Assembly: GCA_028829895.1 (NCBI GenBank)
Contig: CM054179.1
Span: 54,287,391 to 54,351,390 of the forward strand
Source: Sinotaia quadrata
Taxonomy: Eukaryota; Mollusca; Gastropoda; Architaenioglossa; Viviparidae
Length of the DNA stretch: 64,000 bases
Reading direction: 5' to 3'
A program made the position numbers and the translations under genes. The notes under the pieces were generated by a model, which was given only the letters and a program-made list of their open reading frames with translations, had not been told where the DNA came from and ran no database searches. This document shows positions 22,181-34,639 of the stretch, piece by piece (within the stretch, counting starts at the first letter, position 1; every line of letters starts with the position of its first letter).

Positions 22181-22439
22181 GTGGAAGCAAGAAAGGAGGG
22201 GAGAGGAGAAGTTTTAAATGAAAGAAGGAATATCAAAATCAGAATATGAAAATGTAAATCCCTTGTCATTACGAAGGAATGAATATCCTCACGTGTTCGT
22301 CCTTTTTCATTAGAACGGAAGATGTATTGTAATATTCTGACCAGTAGGTGGAAAATGTACATGCGGTGAGGTGTCTGTCAGAGAGCTGGCAAAGTGGTGC
22401 TATGACTTCTTCACATCAAGCTAATGTCTGCCTTTTAAA

Positions 22440-22735
22440 GCTGGACTTTCTCCTTTGCCACTCAAATTCAAAGTGATCAGAGAACAGGATTTTCTACAGC
22501 AATCTCAGCCCATTGGCTGGTCTCATTCTGATAAATCATTATCATTGGTTAATTTTAAAAACAACTACTCACTCAGTTTGCATTCCTCAGCAATCTAGAA
22601 TGTTCTTGCCTCGAGCTGTTTACTTCAACTCAGGCACTCTCAAAAATAACACACAAGGAGTGCCCAGAGTCGGCTTACTCTGACAATTAGCAATTTATAT
22701 AACAACTTAAATTTAAAAATAAGGAGACTACATTC
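22440..22735 (+). repeat. Dispersed repeat family, copy 3
   Basis: CTCAGCCCATTGGCTGGTCT, CTGTTTACTTCAACTCAG, ACAAGGAGTGCCCAGAGTCG and TTACTCTGACAATTAGC occur in the same order as in the 27360 copy. Confidence 0.65.
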
Positions 22736-22884
22736 AATAATTGTTTCTCCCTGATTTACAACCCATGGTGTACTTATTTTACCTTTACCTCGCACTGCTT
22801 CCATTCCACATTGCTTGGTGTTTGGATACAGACATGCAGCCCTGAGCCAAGTAAATTTTGCATGGTTAACATTTTCGTTTGTGT

Positions 22885-23050
22885 TTTTCATTTCCATTAC
22901 TTCAGTGCAAAATCTTTCTTTCCATCACTTCAATGCAAAATCTTTCTTTCCAGTACTCCAGTGCTAAATCTTTCTTTTCCATTACATTTTGATAGCAAAA
23001 TCTTTCTTTCCATTAATTGATAGCAAAATCTTTCTTTTCCATTACTTCAT
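22885..23050. repeat. 28-31 bp tandem repeat
   Basis: About five copies of CAAAATCTTTCTTTCCATTA with CTTCAGTG variants. Confidence 0.8.
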
Positions 23051-23244
23051 AGTAAACATTTGCGTACAGCATAGAATTAAAATAACAATAATATTCCTAC
23101 AGAATGAGGAATTTAGATTTAATTGTCTACAGACAAAAATCCCCTTTCATGAAAAATTCCCTCTTCATTAATAAGGAATGAAGGAATATTTTTCACACTC
23201 AGACCAATATATGAAAAATTAAAGCCAGTTTATGAATTGAGTTC

Positions 23245-23560
23245 ATATTTACACTGTGCAAGTCAAACTAACCCCAGAGTTTACTCTGTACAAGTCATAA
23301 CTAACCTAATATTTTACTCCATACAAATCATACTAGCCTCAGAGTTTACTCTGTACAAGTCATAACTAACCTAATATTTTACTCCGTACAAATCAAACTA
23401 GCCTCAGAGTTTATACTCTGTACAAGTCATAACTAACCTAATATTTTACTTCGTACAAATCAAACTAGCCTCAGAGTTTACTCTGTACAAGTCATAACTA
23501 ACCTAATATTTTACTCCGTACAAGTCAAACTGGCCTCAGAGTTGACTTTGTGGAAGTCAA
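23245..23560. repeat. About 64-bp minisatellite, 5 copies
   Basis: CTCTGTACAAGTCATAACTA then ACCTAATATTTTACTCCGTA, an alternating dimer of a ~32-bp ancestral unit. Confidence 0.85.
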
Positions 23561-24720
23561 ATCTAACCACATAGTACAAGTCAAAATCACCGAAGACATT
23601 TGCATAAAATAACTCAAAGATACCATTGAATTTCCTCTGTTCAAGTCAAAAGTGACCTTAACTTAAGTAAGACTTACGCTATACAAGCCAATTCTAACCT
23701 AGGAGTAAGATTTTACACTGTACAAGCCAAAGCTAAACAAAATGGTTTACACTGTGCAGGTCAAAATTTAACTAAGAATAAGATTTAAAATCTCAAGGGT
23801 AAACTAAGAGTTTCCATTGTGTAATGAAAGTTAACTTAAGACATTTACACGAAACGCTACAAACCTATCATAAGAGCAAGAGTTCACACTTGCATACGTC
23901 AGAGCTGGTCTAACAGGTTTACACTATTTAGGCCGCAGTTAGTCTAAAAGGTTTACAGCAAATAAATGAAACTAATCTAAATATAAGAGTTTACACTATA
24001 GAATTCAAAGTGAACCAAAGAAGTTTACACGTGAAACTAACACTATATTAGTCAGCGCTAACCTAAGTGATTTACACCGTGCTAGTCAACGCTAACCTAA
24101 GTGATTTACACTGTGCTAGTCAACGCTAACCTAAGTGATTTACACTTTGCTAGTCAACGCTAACCTAAGTGATTTACACTGTGCTAGTCAACGCTAACCT
24201 AAAGTGGTTTACACTGTGCTAGTCAACGCTAACCTAAGTGATTTACACTGTGCTAGTCAACGCTAACCTAAGTGATTTACACTGTGCTAGTCAACGCTGA
24301 TTTACACTGTGCTAGTCAATGCTAACCTAAGTGATTTACACTGTGCTAGTCAGCGCTAACCTAAGTGATTTACACTGTGCTAGTCAGCGCTAGCCTAAAT
24401 GGTTTATACTGTACTAATCAAAACTAGCCTAAATGGTTTACACTGTACTAATCAAAACTAGCCTAAATGGTTTACACTGTACTAATCAAAACTAGCCTAA
24501 ACGGTTTACACTGTACTAATCAAAACTAGCCTAAATGGTTTACACTGTACTAATCAAAACTAACCGAAGTGGTTTACACTGTGCTAATCAAAGTTAGTCT
24601 ACGTGGTTTACACTGTGCTAGTCAAAGCTAAGCTAAAATTATGAATTTACAAGGTGTAACAAAATAAAGAGTTTACACTGTACAAGTCAAAACTAACTTA
24701 AGAGCAAGAATTGACACTGA
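23561..24720. repeat. About 35-bp minisatellite, more than 25 copies
   Basis: GTTTACACTGTGCTAGTCAA then CGCTAACCTAAGTGAT. It is regular at 24050-24640 and degenerate to the left; clearly derived from the same ancestor as the 64-bp array (TTTACxCTGTxCAAGTCAA core). Confidence 0.85.
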
Positions 24721-25464
24721 ACAAGTCAACACATCTGGCCAATGTCTTCTGAAAGCCAGCTACATTTCAAGCAAGAAAATATTTTCAGGCGAGTTTGGGT
24801 TGGTAAATAACTCTGACAGTAATCAAGCGCAGTTTGCCTTTGTTGAGTGGTTGGGTGCAATGTCACACGACAGTAATTTCTCTTAGAGTCTTGGAGAATA
24901 AAATATTGTGACGTAAGCAACGGAGAAGTACATTAAAATTTAAATGCTTATTATTGTTATAGTCTTGAAAAATATAAATATTGTAATTATTATATTGTAC
25001 AGAGTAGTAAAATAATACTTTCACCACAAACTTTTCACAGTTATTTTTATTAGTTTTCCTGTATATATATTTTAATTTTTATCTCTTCCGAGGGGAGGTA
25101 GACGTTAAAGTAGATACCCCCATCTCCTTTTTTAACAAGTTAACGAGTAGGACATTTTGTACTGGTTACAATTCAGAGCTTTTTGAAGCAACATTACACA
25201 TTGTGGAAAATCTTCCTACTCCAACGCAATCAACTCTGGCAAAGATCCAGAAAATGACGTCACGAGATCAGAGTGCAAATGACCGCAGAAAGTGTCAAGT
25301 CCACTCTCAATGCAAGCTGCGTTTCCCGGTGTAATGTAGGTTTTCGCCCCCGGTGTAAAGTCAGTGTTTGCCCCATTAACACTGGAGAAACAAGTAATCA
25401 AAGAATAGCAAATTTTCTATGACTATCTGGTTGTCTTGTTTCTTTTTCTTTTCAAAACAGAACG

Positions 25465-25635
25465 ATGGCAAATTGTGAATAAGTGAGAGACAGAAAGACA
25501 GCAAATGAGTAAGAGACAGAAATCAAGCAAAATGCGAATGAGCGAGAGACAGAAATATCGTAAATTGCAAACAAGTGAGAGACAGAAAGATAGCAATTGA
25601 ACGAACGAGCGAGAGGCAGACAGATAGTGAGGAAG
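25465..25635. repeat. GAGAGACAGAAA-type degenerate repeat
   Basis: About six copies of GCGAGAGACAGAAATATxGC followed by AAATTG-like sequence. Confidence 0.65.
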
Positions 25636-25721
25636 AAATATGCAAAAAGCTTACTGACTTCAAAAGTCTTTCATGAAAATGATCTTGTGATGGAGAAAAT
25701 TTACCTGTCCCTAATTTTAAA

Positions 25722-25816
25722 CACAAGGAGTGTTCAAGGTCGGGTCACTTTGACAATTTAACAGTTTATATAACGATTAAATTGTCAAAGTGACCCGACC
25801 TTGAACACTCCTTGTG
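25722..25816. repeat. Perfect 40-bp inverted repeat with 15-nt loop
   Basis: The left arm 25722-25761 (CACAAGGAGTGTTCAAGGTC and on to TTTGACAATTTAA) and right arm 25777-25816 (to CTTGAACACTCCTTGTG) are fully complementary. Both are copies of the 3' block of the dispersed repeat family, one inverted. Confidence 0.95.
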
Positions 25817-26050
25817 ATGATAATTGATGATAATTTTTAGTTGGAGTAAACAACTTGAGTTCAGAATAAGCTAGAAAATTGCTGATACAATCCAAACCAG
25901 TTCCAACAGGATGAGTATGTTGGTTTTTTTTTTTAACTAATAGTTGTTCATTTCGATTTCATCCAATGGGGACAGACTGGAAGTTTCTTTGTTTAAAGAC
26001 AACTCTATTCTAATCACTTTGAATTTGAATAACTTGAGTCCGGTCATAAA
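25817..26050 (-). repeat. Dispersed repeat family, copy 4 (reverse orientation, after the hairpin)
   Basis: Contains GGAGTAAACAACTTGAGTTC, GCTGATACAATCCAAACCAG, TTCATCCAATGGGGACAG-like sequence and TCTAATCACTTTGAATTTGA, the reverse-order blocks seen in copy 1 at 3492-3812. Confidence 0.6.
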
Positions 26051-26836
26051 GGCGATCTTTAGCTTATGGGGGAGGGGGGGGGAGAATATGGTTTTACAGT
26101 CCCATAAATTAAAACACTGGTCTTCTTGTTTAATCAGAAATTTATTAAAACAATTCCATAAACACATAAGACAGTCATTGTTTGTTTAATCAGAAATTTA
26201 TTAAGTCCACTTATAATCTCTTTCTCACACACACATACGCAACGCACGCACGCACACACCATAACCACAAGTGAAAATAATTTGGATATCGAAACCGTCA
26301 CTTACAGTTAAGACGACAACTCACCCACCTGACCTTGTTTGAGTTCGTGCTAAGAATTAAAATCCGAGTTCGAGCTTTTAAAGCCAGACGTTGTAACCGC
26401 ACAACGACATCCGATAACGTTAGTCACCGTCAACACAAGGGCTTGCCCAATCTTTATTTAGCCTGTCTGTCCGACTCATCTTGTAAACTGTCATCTACCA
26501 ATCTATGGTCAGCCCAACCGCTTTCCTAATGTCCTTCGTCAACCCACTCAAAGCAATCACCCGAAAGAGACCTTTACGCTGCCGGCGACTAGTCGCTAAA
26601 TAAGACCTTTATTATCTCTTTACCTGGCTCGTTCCTGTTTGCTTCGTTAACTCCACTAACCTGCGCTGCAAACAGCTGAAAACAGCGCTCGGACCGTCTG
26701 ACATAGTGCAGGGTTAAGTGTTTTAGCGTGTAGCTTTGCCAGTTGTGTGTGTGGATGTGGATGCGAGAGAAGGAAAGGCTCTAAAAGGGGCAGAGGGATA
26801 ATCGGTCCTGATTTACTTCTTTTACTTGTGTCTCAG

Positions 26837-26860
26837 GCCTCTTCGCAAATTCGCAGCAGG
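26837..26860 (+). CDS. Candidate 24-nt microexon
   Basis: CTTCTTTTACTTGTGTCTCAG (minus its first base, an acceptor ending 26836) is followed by 24 bases and the donor CAGG|GTAAGTCC (26860/26861). In phase 0 it would encode ASSQIRSR, compatible with the phase-0 end of exon D. Both splice sites are good, but a 24-nt match can arise by chance. Confidence 0.25.
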
Positions 26861-27190
26861 GTAAGTCCACTTTAAATTAAATCCGCGTAAATCAATCAAG
26901 AGTCTGAGTCAGTTAATAGTAATTGCAGGGTAAGATAATGCGATGTGGGACTGGAAGAAAAGTCAGTAAATAGTGTGTCATGGAGGAGTAGATAAGTATA
27001 AGAGTATAATAAATTACTGTTGGGTAAGTCAGTGTTTGGTAAGTCATTGCATTGTAAGCTAGCGTGAAGAAGTCATTGCCTAATAATTTAGTGTGAGTTC
27101 AGTCATTGAAGAAAGATTAATGGAAGGTAAGTGATTGCAGGGTAATTTATTGAGAGGTAAGTCATTGCAGGGCTAGTTAGTGTAAGATAC
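26860..27190. repeat. Loose GGTAAGTCATTGCAGGG repeat
   Basis: Diverged copies of a short unit; GTAAGT recurs at least five times and TTGCAGGG several times, so the unit mimics a donor followed by an acceptor. Confidence 0.6.
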
Positions 27191-27359
27191 ACACTGAAAA
27201 TGAAATTAGTTCAGAGTGAATAATTTCTTTTATGGATAACTGGTATACAGACTAAGTCATGGATACATATTGAAGGATGGTAACTCACCGGGTATGAAAG
27301 TAGACTAACTCATGGAAAGATTGGTAAATCATTGGCGTGTGTGATGCTATCATATACCT

Positions 27360-27950
27360 AATAGTTAGGATTATTAATATTAATTATCGATAAATAATTA
27401 CAAGTGATGAGAATCTTTTTTATGTTATTAATAATTGTAGAAAAGACACCACTCGACTCACACTTGAAAGATATGCGGGTGCTGAAAATGTTTTCTCTCT
27501 TCCACAACATTAAAGACAAACTTTTATTATCACACAATATTTCCATAGGTGAAAAACTGCTTTCTAAAAGGGAAGATAAATATGTCTTTTAATCTTATTT
27601 AGCGATCCCCCATCCACGTACTTTCTTCTCCAACATAAGGTTATCAATGTGTGTAAGATCAATAGAATTTTTTACAGCAGGTAAACTTTTGATCTCAGCC
27701 CATTGGCTGGTCTCGTTCTTGTAAATCTTAATCATTGAATAATAAAACTACCCATCCAACTACAAATGGTTTAGATTACATCAGCAAGTCTAGCACATTC
27801 TTTACCTGAGTTGTTTACTTCCAGATTTGACAATTAAAAATATATAACACAAGCAGTGCCCAAGGTTGATCACTTTGACATTTAAGAACTTATATAACTG
27901 TTAAGTTTAAAAATAAAATTACAAAAATATATATCTAGACAGGTCTAGAA
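27360..27950 (+). repeat. Dispersed repeat family, copy 5 (most complete)
   Basis: In order: ATAATTACAAGTGATGAGAA, AGACACCACTC, GATATGCGGGTGCTG, AGCGATCCCCCATCCACG, CTCAGCCCATTGGCTGGTCT, GGTTTAGATTACATCAGCAA, GAGTTGTTTACTTCC, ACAAGCAGTGCCCAAGGTTG, CACTTTGACATTTAAG. No terminal inverted repeats or coding frame are evident. Confidence 0.65.
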
Positions 27951-28115
27951 ATAAAATTAGAAAAATATATAACTAGACAGTTCTAGAAATAAAATTACAT
28001 AAATATCTAGACAGGTCTATAAAGAAAATTACAAAAATATATAGCTGGACAGGACCATAAATAAAATTAGAATATATATATAAAGTTAGGTCTAGAAGTA
28101 AAATATAGTATCTAA
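27905..28115. repeat. About 40-bp tandem repeat, 4 copies
   Basis: AAAATTACAAAAATATATAT then CTAGACAGGTCTAGAAATA. Confidence 0.8.
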
Positions 28116-28119
28116 GCAT

Positions 28120-28500
28120 GTTTTATATATTTAGATCAATAAATATGAAACTTAAATTCACAGTTTAACACATATACCTGGTTATATGCAACTGTCGATT
28201 CTAATAAACAACAGGTTTTATATATTTACATCAATAAATATGAAACTTAAATTCACAGTTTAATACGTATACCCTGGTTATATGCAACTGTCGATTCTAA
28301 TAAACAACAGGTTTTATATATTTACATCAATAAATATGAAACTTAAATTCACAGTTTAATACGTATACCCTGGTTATATGCAACTGTCGATTCTAATAAA
28401 CAACAGGTTTTATATATTTACATCAATAAATATGAAACTTAAATTCACAGTTTAATACGTATACCCTGGTTATAGGTAACTGTCGATTCTAATAAACAAC
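28120..28500. repeat. 96-bp minisatellite, 4 copies
   Basis: TTTACATCAATAAATATGAA, then ACTTAAATTCACAGTTTAAT, ending AATAAACAACAGGTTTTATA; almost identical copies. Confidence 0.95.
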
Positions 28501-28679
28501 CAGAGCCTGGTGTGTAAGAAAAATATAAATAAATGTAAGCTTATGTGTTGTTCACTTAATTCTTCAGCGATATTTTTCCCACCTTAACTCTAACTGAAAC
28601 TGGCATATCTTATTTTAATGATTACTCTAACTGAAACTGATATATGTTATTTGAATGATTACAAACAAATTTTACTTCT

Positions 28680-28895
28680 GTTCTTACCTAACACATTCTC
28701 TTCATTATTTTTGTTGTACTTTTTATTCTTAACTAACACTTTCTCTTCATTATTTTTGTTGTACTTTTTATTCTTAACTAACACTTTCTCTTCATTATTT
28801 TTGTTGTACTTTTTATTCTTAACTAACACATTCTCTTCATTATTTTTGTTGCACAGGCTCTTTCTTAACACTCTCGTTTCATTATTTTTGTTTCA
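28680..28895. repeat. 45-bp minisatellite, 4-5 copies
   Basis: TTCTTAACTAACACTTTCTC then TTCATTATTTTTGTTGTACT. Unit length divisible by 3 keeps frames open on both strands. Confidence 0.9.
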
Positions 28896-28899
28896 CTGC

Positions 28900-31755
28900 T
28901 GTGAACATAGTCCCTGCAAGCTGGTTATAAGCATTTTGTACTGTGTAGCTTTTGACATAATTAGAATTGGATATGGAACTGGGGGAAAAAGAAAGAATTA
29001 ATTAGGCCCATGTCTGACTAGATAATGAATGGTAACAATGAGAATCTAGTTAGTCGTTGTCATTTCACACCGTTCTTCACTGCTTTTTAAACAATTTGAA
29101 TTTTTCTTTCTTCCCACTTTCATCTCGATATTTAACAATCAAGTCTTTTACTTTCCTAAACTTTCTATCACGATTCTATCACCGACTTCTTTTGCTGCTC
29201 GGAAGAGTGCTTTGATTGTGATCTCTCCAATAAGGCCGGGCTCTTTACACATTAATAGCTTTCTTGAAAAAAAAACAGTGTCAGGGTGGAGTCAAAGTTT
29301 GAATGAGTGTTGGTGCATTTACTTGCAACTTTGGAAGTAACGACCTCTTCTTTCCGATTTTAAACTCTTTAGCGTGCTACAGCACACGGGAAACAATTTA
29401 TCGTCCCATTTGACAGTCTAAAAACTGATCCCACTACCCTTTGACTAGAGATGCAGGTAAGGATTACAGACTTTTTGTACCACGAGCTGGACTCAAAACT
29501 CGGTCGCTTAAATGAGAAGTCTGTGCCGGCGTCTGCTCTACTGCTTCTCCGTTCATTGTGTTGTTAATAGCTAAACAGATTATCTCTACACTATTCACTT
29601 TCAAACGGCGGATTCCAGACCGGACCAAAACTGATGGAAGTTAGAGATGCGCACTTAATAGCTATTGTCTGATTGATGTATATCCTCATCGGTCAAACTT
29701 GGCCGGCTTGTTTCTTCTGGTTGTACACCTTCATCATTCGCTGATTTCGCGGACTATTTTTTTTTTATTTTAAAGATTTAACATTCGACTGATCTACGTG
29801 TCAATTCACCCACCTGGAACACGTTGCGTGAGTGAGTTTGACACGCTGGTAAGCCTGGCGCGCAGTATAACGAGTCACGCCACCATCACAGCTGGCCAGA
29901 CGCTTAGCGGTCACAGCTGCAGTGAGGCTAAGGCTTACTGCTTGGGGAGGCGTCCTTCATCTTCAAGGGACGTAACACACAAGCTGATCTTGTTACAGTA
30001 TAGATGGCTCTGGAGTGTGTTTGATACTCGTGGATTAGTAGAGCTCGTTGATATACTATTGCGTGTTGAACTGGTCGATCTGTCGTGTAGGGTTTTTATT
30101 TCATTTTGTTACTATTTTTAGTCAACACTTTATAAAAACTGTGGGAAAGTGGGATATTGGCCAACTACAAATTTTATTTTAAGAATACTGAAAAGTGATT
30201 TGTAATATTATCCTTTTTTAGGTCCCTCCTTGCATTACACACAAACCCACAAATTTAATTAATAATTAATTTTATGTATTTACTAGAAGATATCATTGTT
30301 ATTTTATGTTTTTATTCCATAGCTGTCTTTCACTTTTTCTTTCCTTTTCATTATAATCATCATACTGTTATTGTTATCTTTACTATTATTAATCAGAGCT
30401 GATGATGTTGCTTGTCAGTAACTTGATATTTATTTTATTTTTTTTTAAACTGTGTCAAGCTACAAGACACCTTGGAATAAGCTCTGTCACATATAGACTG
30501 TTATGTTCCTTCAAAAAATACCCCAAATGGCCCTGAAAGCCTAACAGATGGCTTTTTACCGCACCCAGTCAAGTTCTGCTGTATAGTGCAGTCTCAGATT
30601 CTCTTGCACCTGAATTCGAATGATGGAATTATTTTCTCGAGAAACTTATGAAGGACAATTAACACATTCATAAACAGTTAGCCGAGTATCAGATCTTAAT
30701 ATCAAAACATTTTGGATAGACTATAATATCCCAACATATCAAATATTTCACTTGTAATAATTCGGTGAAAGATAACGTCTATGCGGATTTACTGTTTGAA
30801 ATAAATGTAATCACTTGAAAAACGTAATCGGACACCCAGCTTGAAATAGTAAATAGATTTTTTTAGTATTTTACTATGAATATCATGAACATTTTACAAA
30901 TTGAAATTGGCTGTCACAGATGCAAGACATTGCAGATGCTTGGAGGGGGGTAAGGAGCAGTGAATGAAATACACAATGGTGTTTCTTAAGGCGTGCGATG
31001 TGCATACATTATATTCAGAATTATATTTTTTTAAAGTATGTTTGCCTGTTGTGGGTCACGTAAACAGTCAAACTTGACGCGGAGTTATTTGGTGGTCTTG
31101 CATAAAATTAAAATAAAAGGTTAGCTTTTCCACTTCCACCCCACCCCCACCCCGGAGACTCTGACCTCGCCCTTCTTCATTGGTTATAAATTGCTTACAT
31201 GGGTAGTCATATAATTAAACCTGGTTCTTTTGTTTTGGCGAAAGGGGACGAGACGACAAACGGATTATCCGCCAACATCACATTTCAGTCACGCCTTGCT
31301 TACTTTTCTTTTGTTCTCTTGGCTAAAGCTGAGTGGATTAAAATAGATTGTGTAACTCTATCCGACTGCGAGATTTCATTTCACGTCTTATGTTCTCCTG
31401 CTGTAGTCGGAGGCCAAACAATCGCGGTTTGGGTTGTTTTCTTGTAGACATATATGGACAGCAGCTAGCTGTAAACTTCTCAACTTTAGCAGTGGTATTT
31501 ATTGATTAGGTCTCGTTCGAACGTCTCAAGTAATCAGTGCAGGCGCTCGTACAGTGTGACGGCAAAACGGGTCACGTATGGGATATTTCTTACTCATATC
31601 CAGTTTTGCTGTTGTTTTGTGCCGAGCGGACATGGACAAATGTTTATCATCGAACTTGCTATAGATTATCGACATCTTAAAGGAATTTCACTTCTACCTT
31701 AGGCATAAACTGGAGCCTTGAGAAGTACTGACAAGGCACTCGAGCACACAGTGAG
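28900..31755. other. Mostly unique sequence without a recognised gene
   Basis: The longest low-repeat stretch of the middle region. Open frames near 29798-30121 and 31199-31447 have no recognisable domain and no splice boundaries I trust. An ATTGGTTATAAATT element at about 31179 (inverted CCAAT next to a TATA-like word) is the only promoter-like motif noted. Confidence 0.45.
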
Positions 31756-31757
31756 TA

Positions 31758-32385
31758 CTGAATCTGCTTATGCATGATTTTGGCTTTTAGGGTGTCAGTA
31801 GAGTTCAATCTGCTTATGCATGATTTTGGCTGTTAGGGTGTCAGTAGAATTCAATCTGATTATGCATGATTTTGGCTGTTAGGGTATCAGTAGAATTCAA
31901 TCTGTTTATGCATGATTTTGGCTGTTAGGGTGTCAGTAGAATTCAATCTGCTTATGCATGATTTTGGCTGTTAGGGTGTCAGTAGAATTCAATCTGTTTA
32001 TGCATGATTTTGGCTGTTAGGGTGTCAGTAGAATTCAATCTGCTTATGCATGATTTTGGCTGTTAGGGTGTCAGTAGAATTCAATCTGCTTATGCATGAT
32101 TTTGGCTGTTAGGGTGTCAGTAGAATTCAATCTGTTTATGCATGAATTGGGCTGTTAGGGTGTCAGTAGAATTCAATCTGCTTATGCATGATTTTGGCTG
32201 TTAGGGTGTCAGTAGAATTCAATCTGCTTATGCATGATTTTGGCTTTTAGGGTATCAGTAGAATTCAATCTGCTTATGCATGATTTTGGCTTTTAGGGTA
32301 TCAGTAGAATTCAATCTGCTTATACATGATTTTGGCTGTTAGGGTGTCAGTAGAATTCAATCTGATTATGCATGATTTTGAGACT
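31758..32385. repeat. 46-bp minisatellite, about 13 copies
   Basis: AATCTGCTTATGCATGATTT then TGGCTGTTAGGGTGTCAGTA then GAATTC; very homogeneous. Confidence 0.95.
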
Positions 32386-32499
32386 GCTAAAGTGTCAGTG
32401 TATACGTTTTCTTTGTGATCTTTTCGCTAGTTCCGTGGTAAATATCACTTGTCAATGACCTTTTTACCTTCAAAACAGAACAAGCAGGCGGTCCTCTAT

Positions 32500-32521
32500 G
32501 TGTGTGTGTGTGTGTGTGTGG
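32500..32521. repeat. GT microsatellite
   Basis: About 10 GT units. Confidence 0.9.
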
Positions 32522-32639
32522 GCATTTAATTATCCTGTATCTAAACTACAACGAATACTTACATATATGTAGTTAGAAACAGTTGAGTCCTGAATATATT
32601 TACTTCAATTTGGTTGTGTGAAAGATTACTTTATAACTC

Positions 32640-33015
32640 TTATATCCTCGCACTTTGTAACCTTTAGTTCACTCACCATCACGACCGTAATAATTGCTCT
32701 CCCTCCTACTTTGTAACTTTTAATTCATTCACGCGTCACGACAGTAATAATTGCTCTACCGCCTACTGCTGGAATCTTACCAGATATAAGATGAATTAAT
32801 TTTGAAGTGTAACAGTGACTTTTTGTTGGGGTTTCATTACTTAGTTTTCTTGTCTTGCATGCTGGAATCTTACCAGATATAAGATATTAATTTTGAAGTG
32901 TAACAGTGACTTTTTGTATTGGAATTCCATTACTTAACTTAGTTCTCGTCTTGCATAAGACGATATTAACTTTGAAGTGTAACAGTGACTTTTGTATTGG
33001 GATTCCATTACTTAA
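32640..33015. repeat. Two adjacent long-unit tandem repeats
   Basis: CACTTTGTAACCTTTAGTTC with CGTAATAATTGCTCT (two copies of ~60 bp), then TTTTGAAGTGTAACAGTGAC with TTCCATTACTTAACTTAG (three copies of ~85 bp). Confidence 0.75.
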
Positions 33016-33789
33016 CTTATTTCGTACCTGGTGTATTCGGATACTTGACGTCTATAGAGTATAGAACTCCTCAGTTCTATCGCGGATTCAGATGTAATAA
33101 ATTTATAAAAAATAAGTATAAATCCGTGTATAACTACCTCTCACCCACCCACCCAACACACCACCCTTCATTTAATATCCTTCTCATATTGACTGTAGGT
33201 CTAAACCTAGTACATAGTGCTGTCATAATGGTGTTGTTAATATCAGGTAAGTTTACCTGATTCATTAGTTTAAAATCGTTCAATATCGGTTAATTAATTG
33301 TAGTTGCGTGTCTTAGTACGGTAAATATGCTGTGCGCAATAACGCACATAATTGATCGGAACAAAAAAAAAAAATCGCCGTAGACCATTAGAATACTCTC
33401 TCCAGAGTGTCGGACTTCTGTTAGTTGTCTACTGTGTATGACTACTGAAAAAGAATATATAAAAGTACAGACAAATGATTATAATTAAGTGAGCGTAAGA
33501 AAATTACACGAGAGCTGGGGAAATAGTGTCAAGAGATGAATTTGGAAACGATTCCAGCCATCGACAGCATATGGGTTCTGTCCTGCTTTCGTGACATTGG
33601 CGAAGATAACTCTTATTGTTTACTTTACTAATTACTATAAATCACTTTAATCAACTTAGTCTTCGGCATTTCATGAAAACTGTGGTGGTTTCCTGGGTAT
33701 TTTTTTTTTTAAAGCATGTATGATCGTTTAGTTGTATGCAATTGTTTAAAATGACACGTAGGCGTGTAACAAAGTGAGTTAGGATTACG

Positions 33790-34165
33790 TCATGTTCGTG
33801 TGAATTGTTGAGCGATAAACTCGATTACTATTATATGTTTATTTGTAAATTGTTGAACAACAAGCTCAATTACTACTATGTTTATGAGTGAATTGTTGAG
33901 CGACAAGCTCAATTACTACTATGTTTATTTGTCAATTGTTGAACAACAAGCTCAATTACTACTATGTTTATGTGTGAATTGTTGAGCGACAAATTAGATT
34001 TCTAGTACGTAGTGAATTGTTCAGCGACAAGCTCAAAAACTACTGTTATGTGTGAATTATTGAGCGACAAGGTCAATTAGAATTATACTAGGCTTATATG
34101 TTTATATGTAAATTGTTGAATGACAAGCATATTTATATGTGAATTGTTGAGCGACATGCTCTATT
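33790..34165. repeat. About 41-bp minisatellite, 9 copies
   Basis: GTGAATTGTTGAGCGACAAG then CTCAATTACTACTATGTTTA. Confidence 0.85.
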
Positions 34166-34639
34166 ACCACTGTATAGTCCTGTGTGAATTGTCATTGTGT
34201 CATCTGAACCACACTGAAGGTCGCGTGTGAACAGTTGTAGTTACTATCTTTCTAAAGTGAATTGTCTTAGCAGTGATCTGAGTGAATGCGCGTGTTGTAT
34301 AAATTGTTTTATAATGGCGGTGATCGTCGTCGTCTTCTTATGGGAAGTATTTCCGGCCTTGGCTGATTAATGGTTACTTTCCTTAAGATCTCGACCTTGA
34401 CATTTCTGGGAGGAACTTACACACACACAAACACACACTTTTTTTCTTTTTTTTTTTTTTTTTTTTTTTTTTGGAAGGGAAGGTAGAAGTGGACGATTTA
34501 AGCTACTACAGCGGAATTTGACTTGAACTTTTATTGGCTCCCAAAGGCTTATTCTGTGGACTTGGCCGCCATATGCACCATTCAGTTTGACAATAACACG
34601 TAGAGCTATTCAGATTTAAACAGAAGTGACATAGATTGC

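Noticed and set aside
25425..25500. Strong acceptor TTCTTTTTCTTTTCAAAACAG at about 25460
   Set aside because: All three frames close within a few codons or lack a usable donor; the sequence then becomes a GAGAGACAGAAA repeat.
33199..33245. 47-nt exon-like piece ending in CAG|GTAAGT
   Set aside because: The donor is good but the acceptor is weak, the length is not a multiple of 3 and the surrounding frame is AT-rich and unremarkable.
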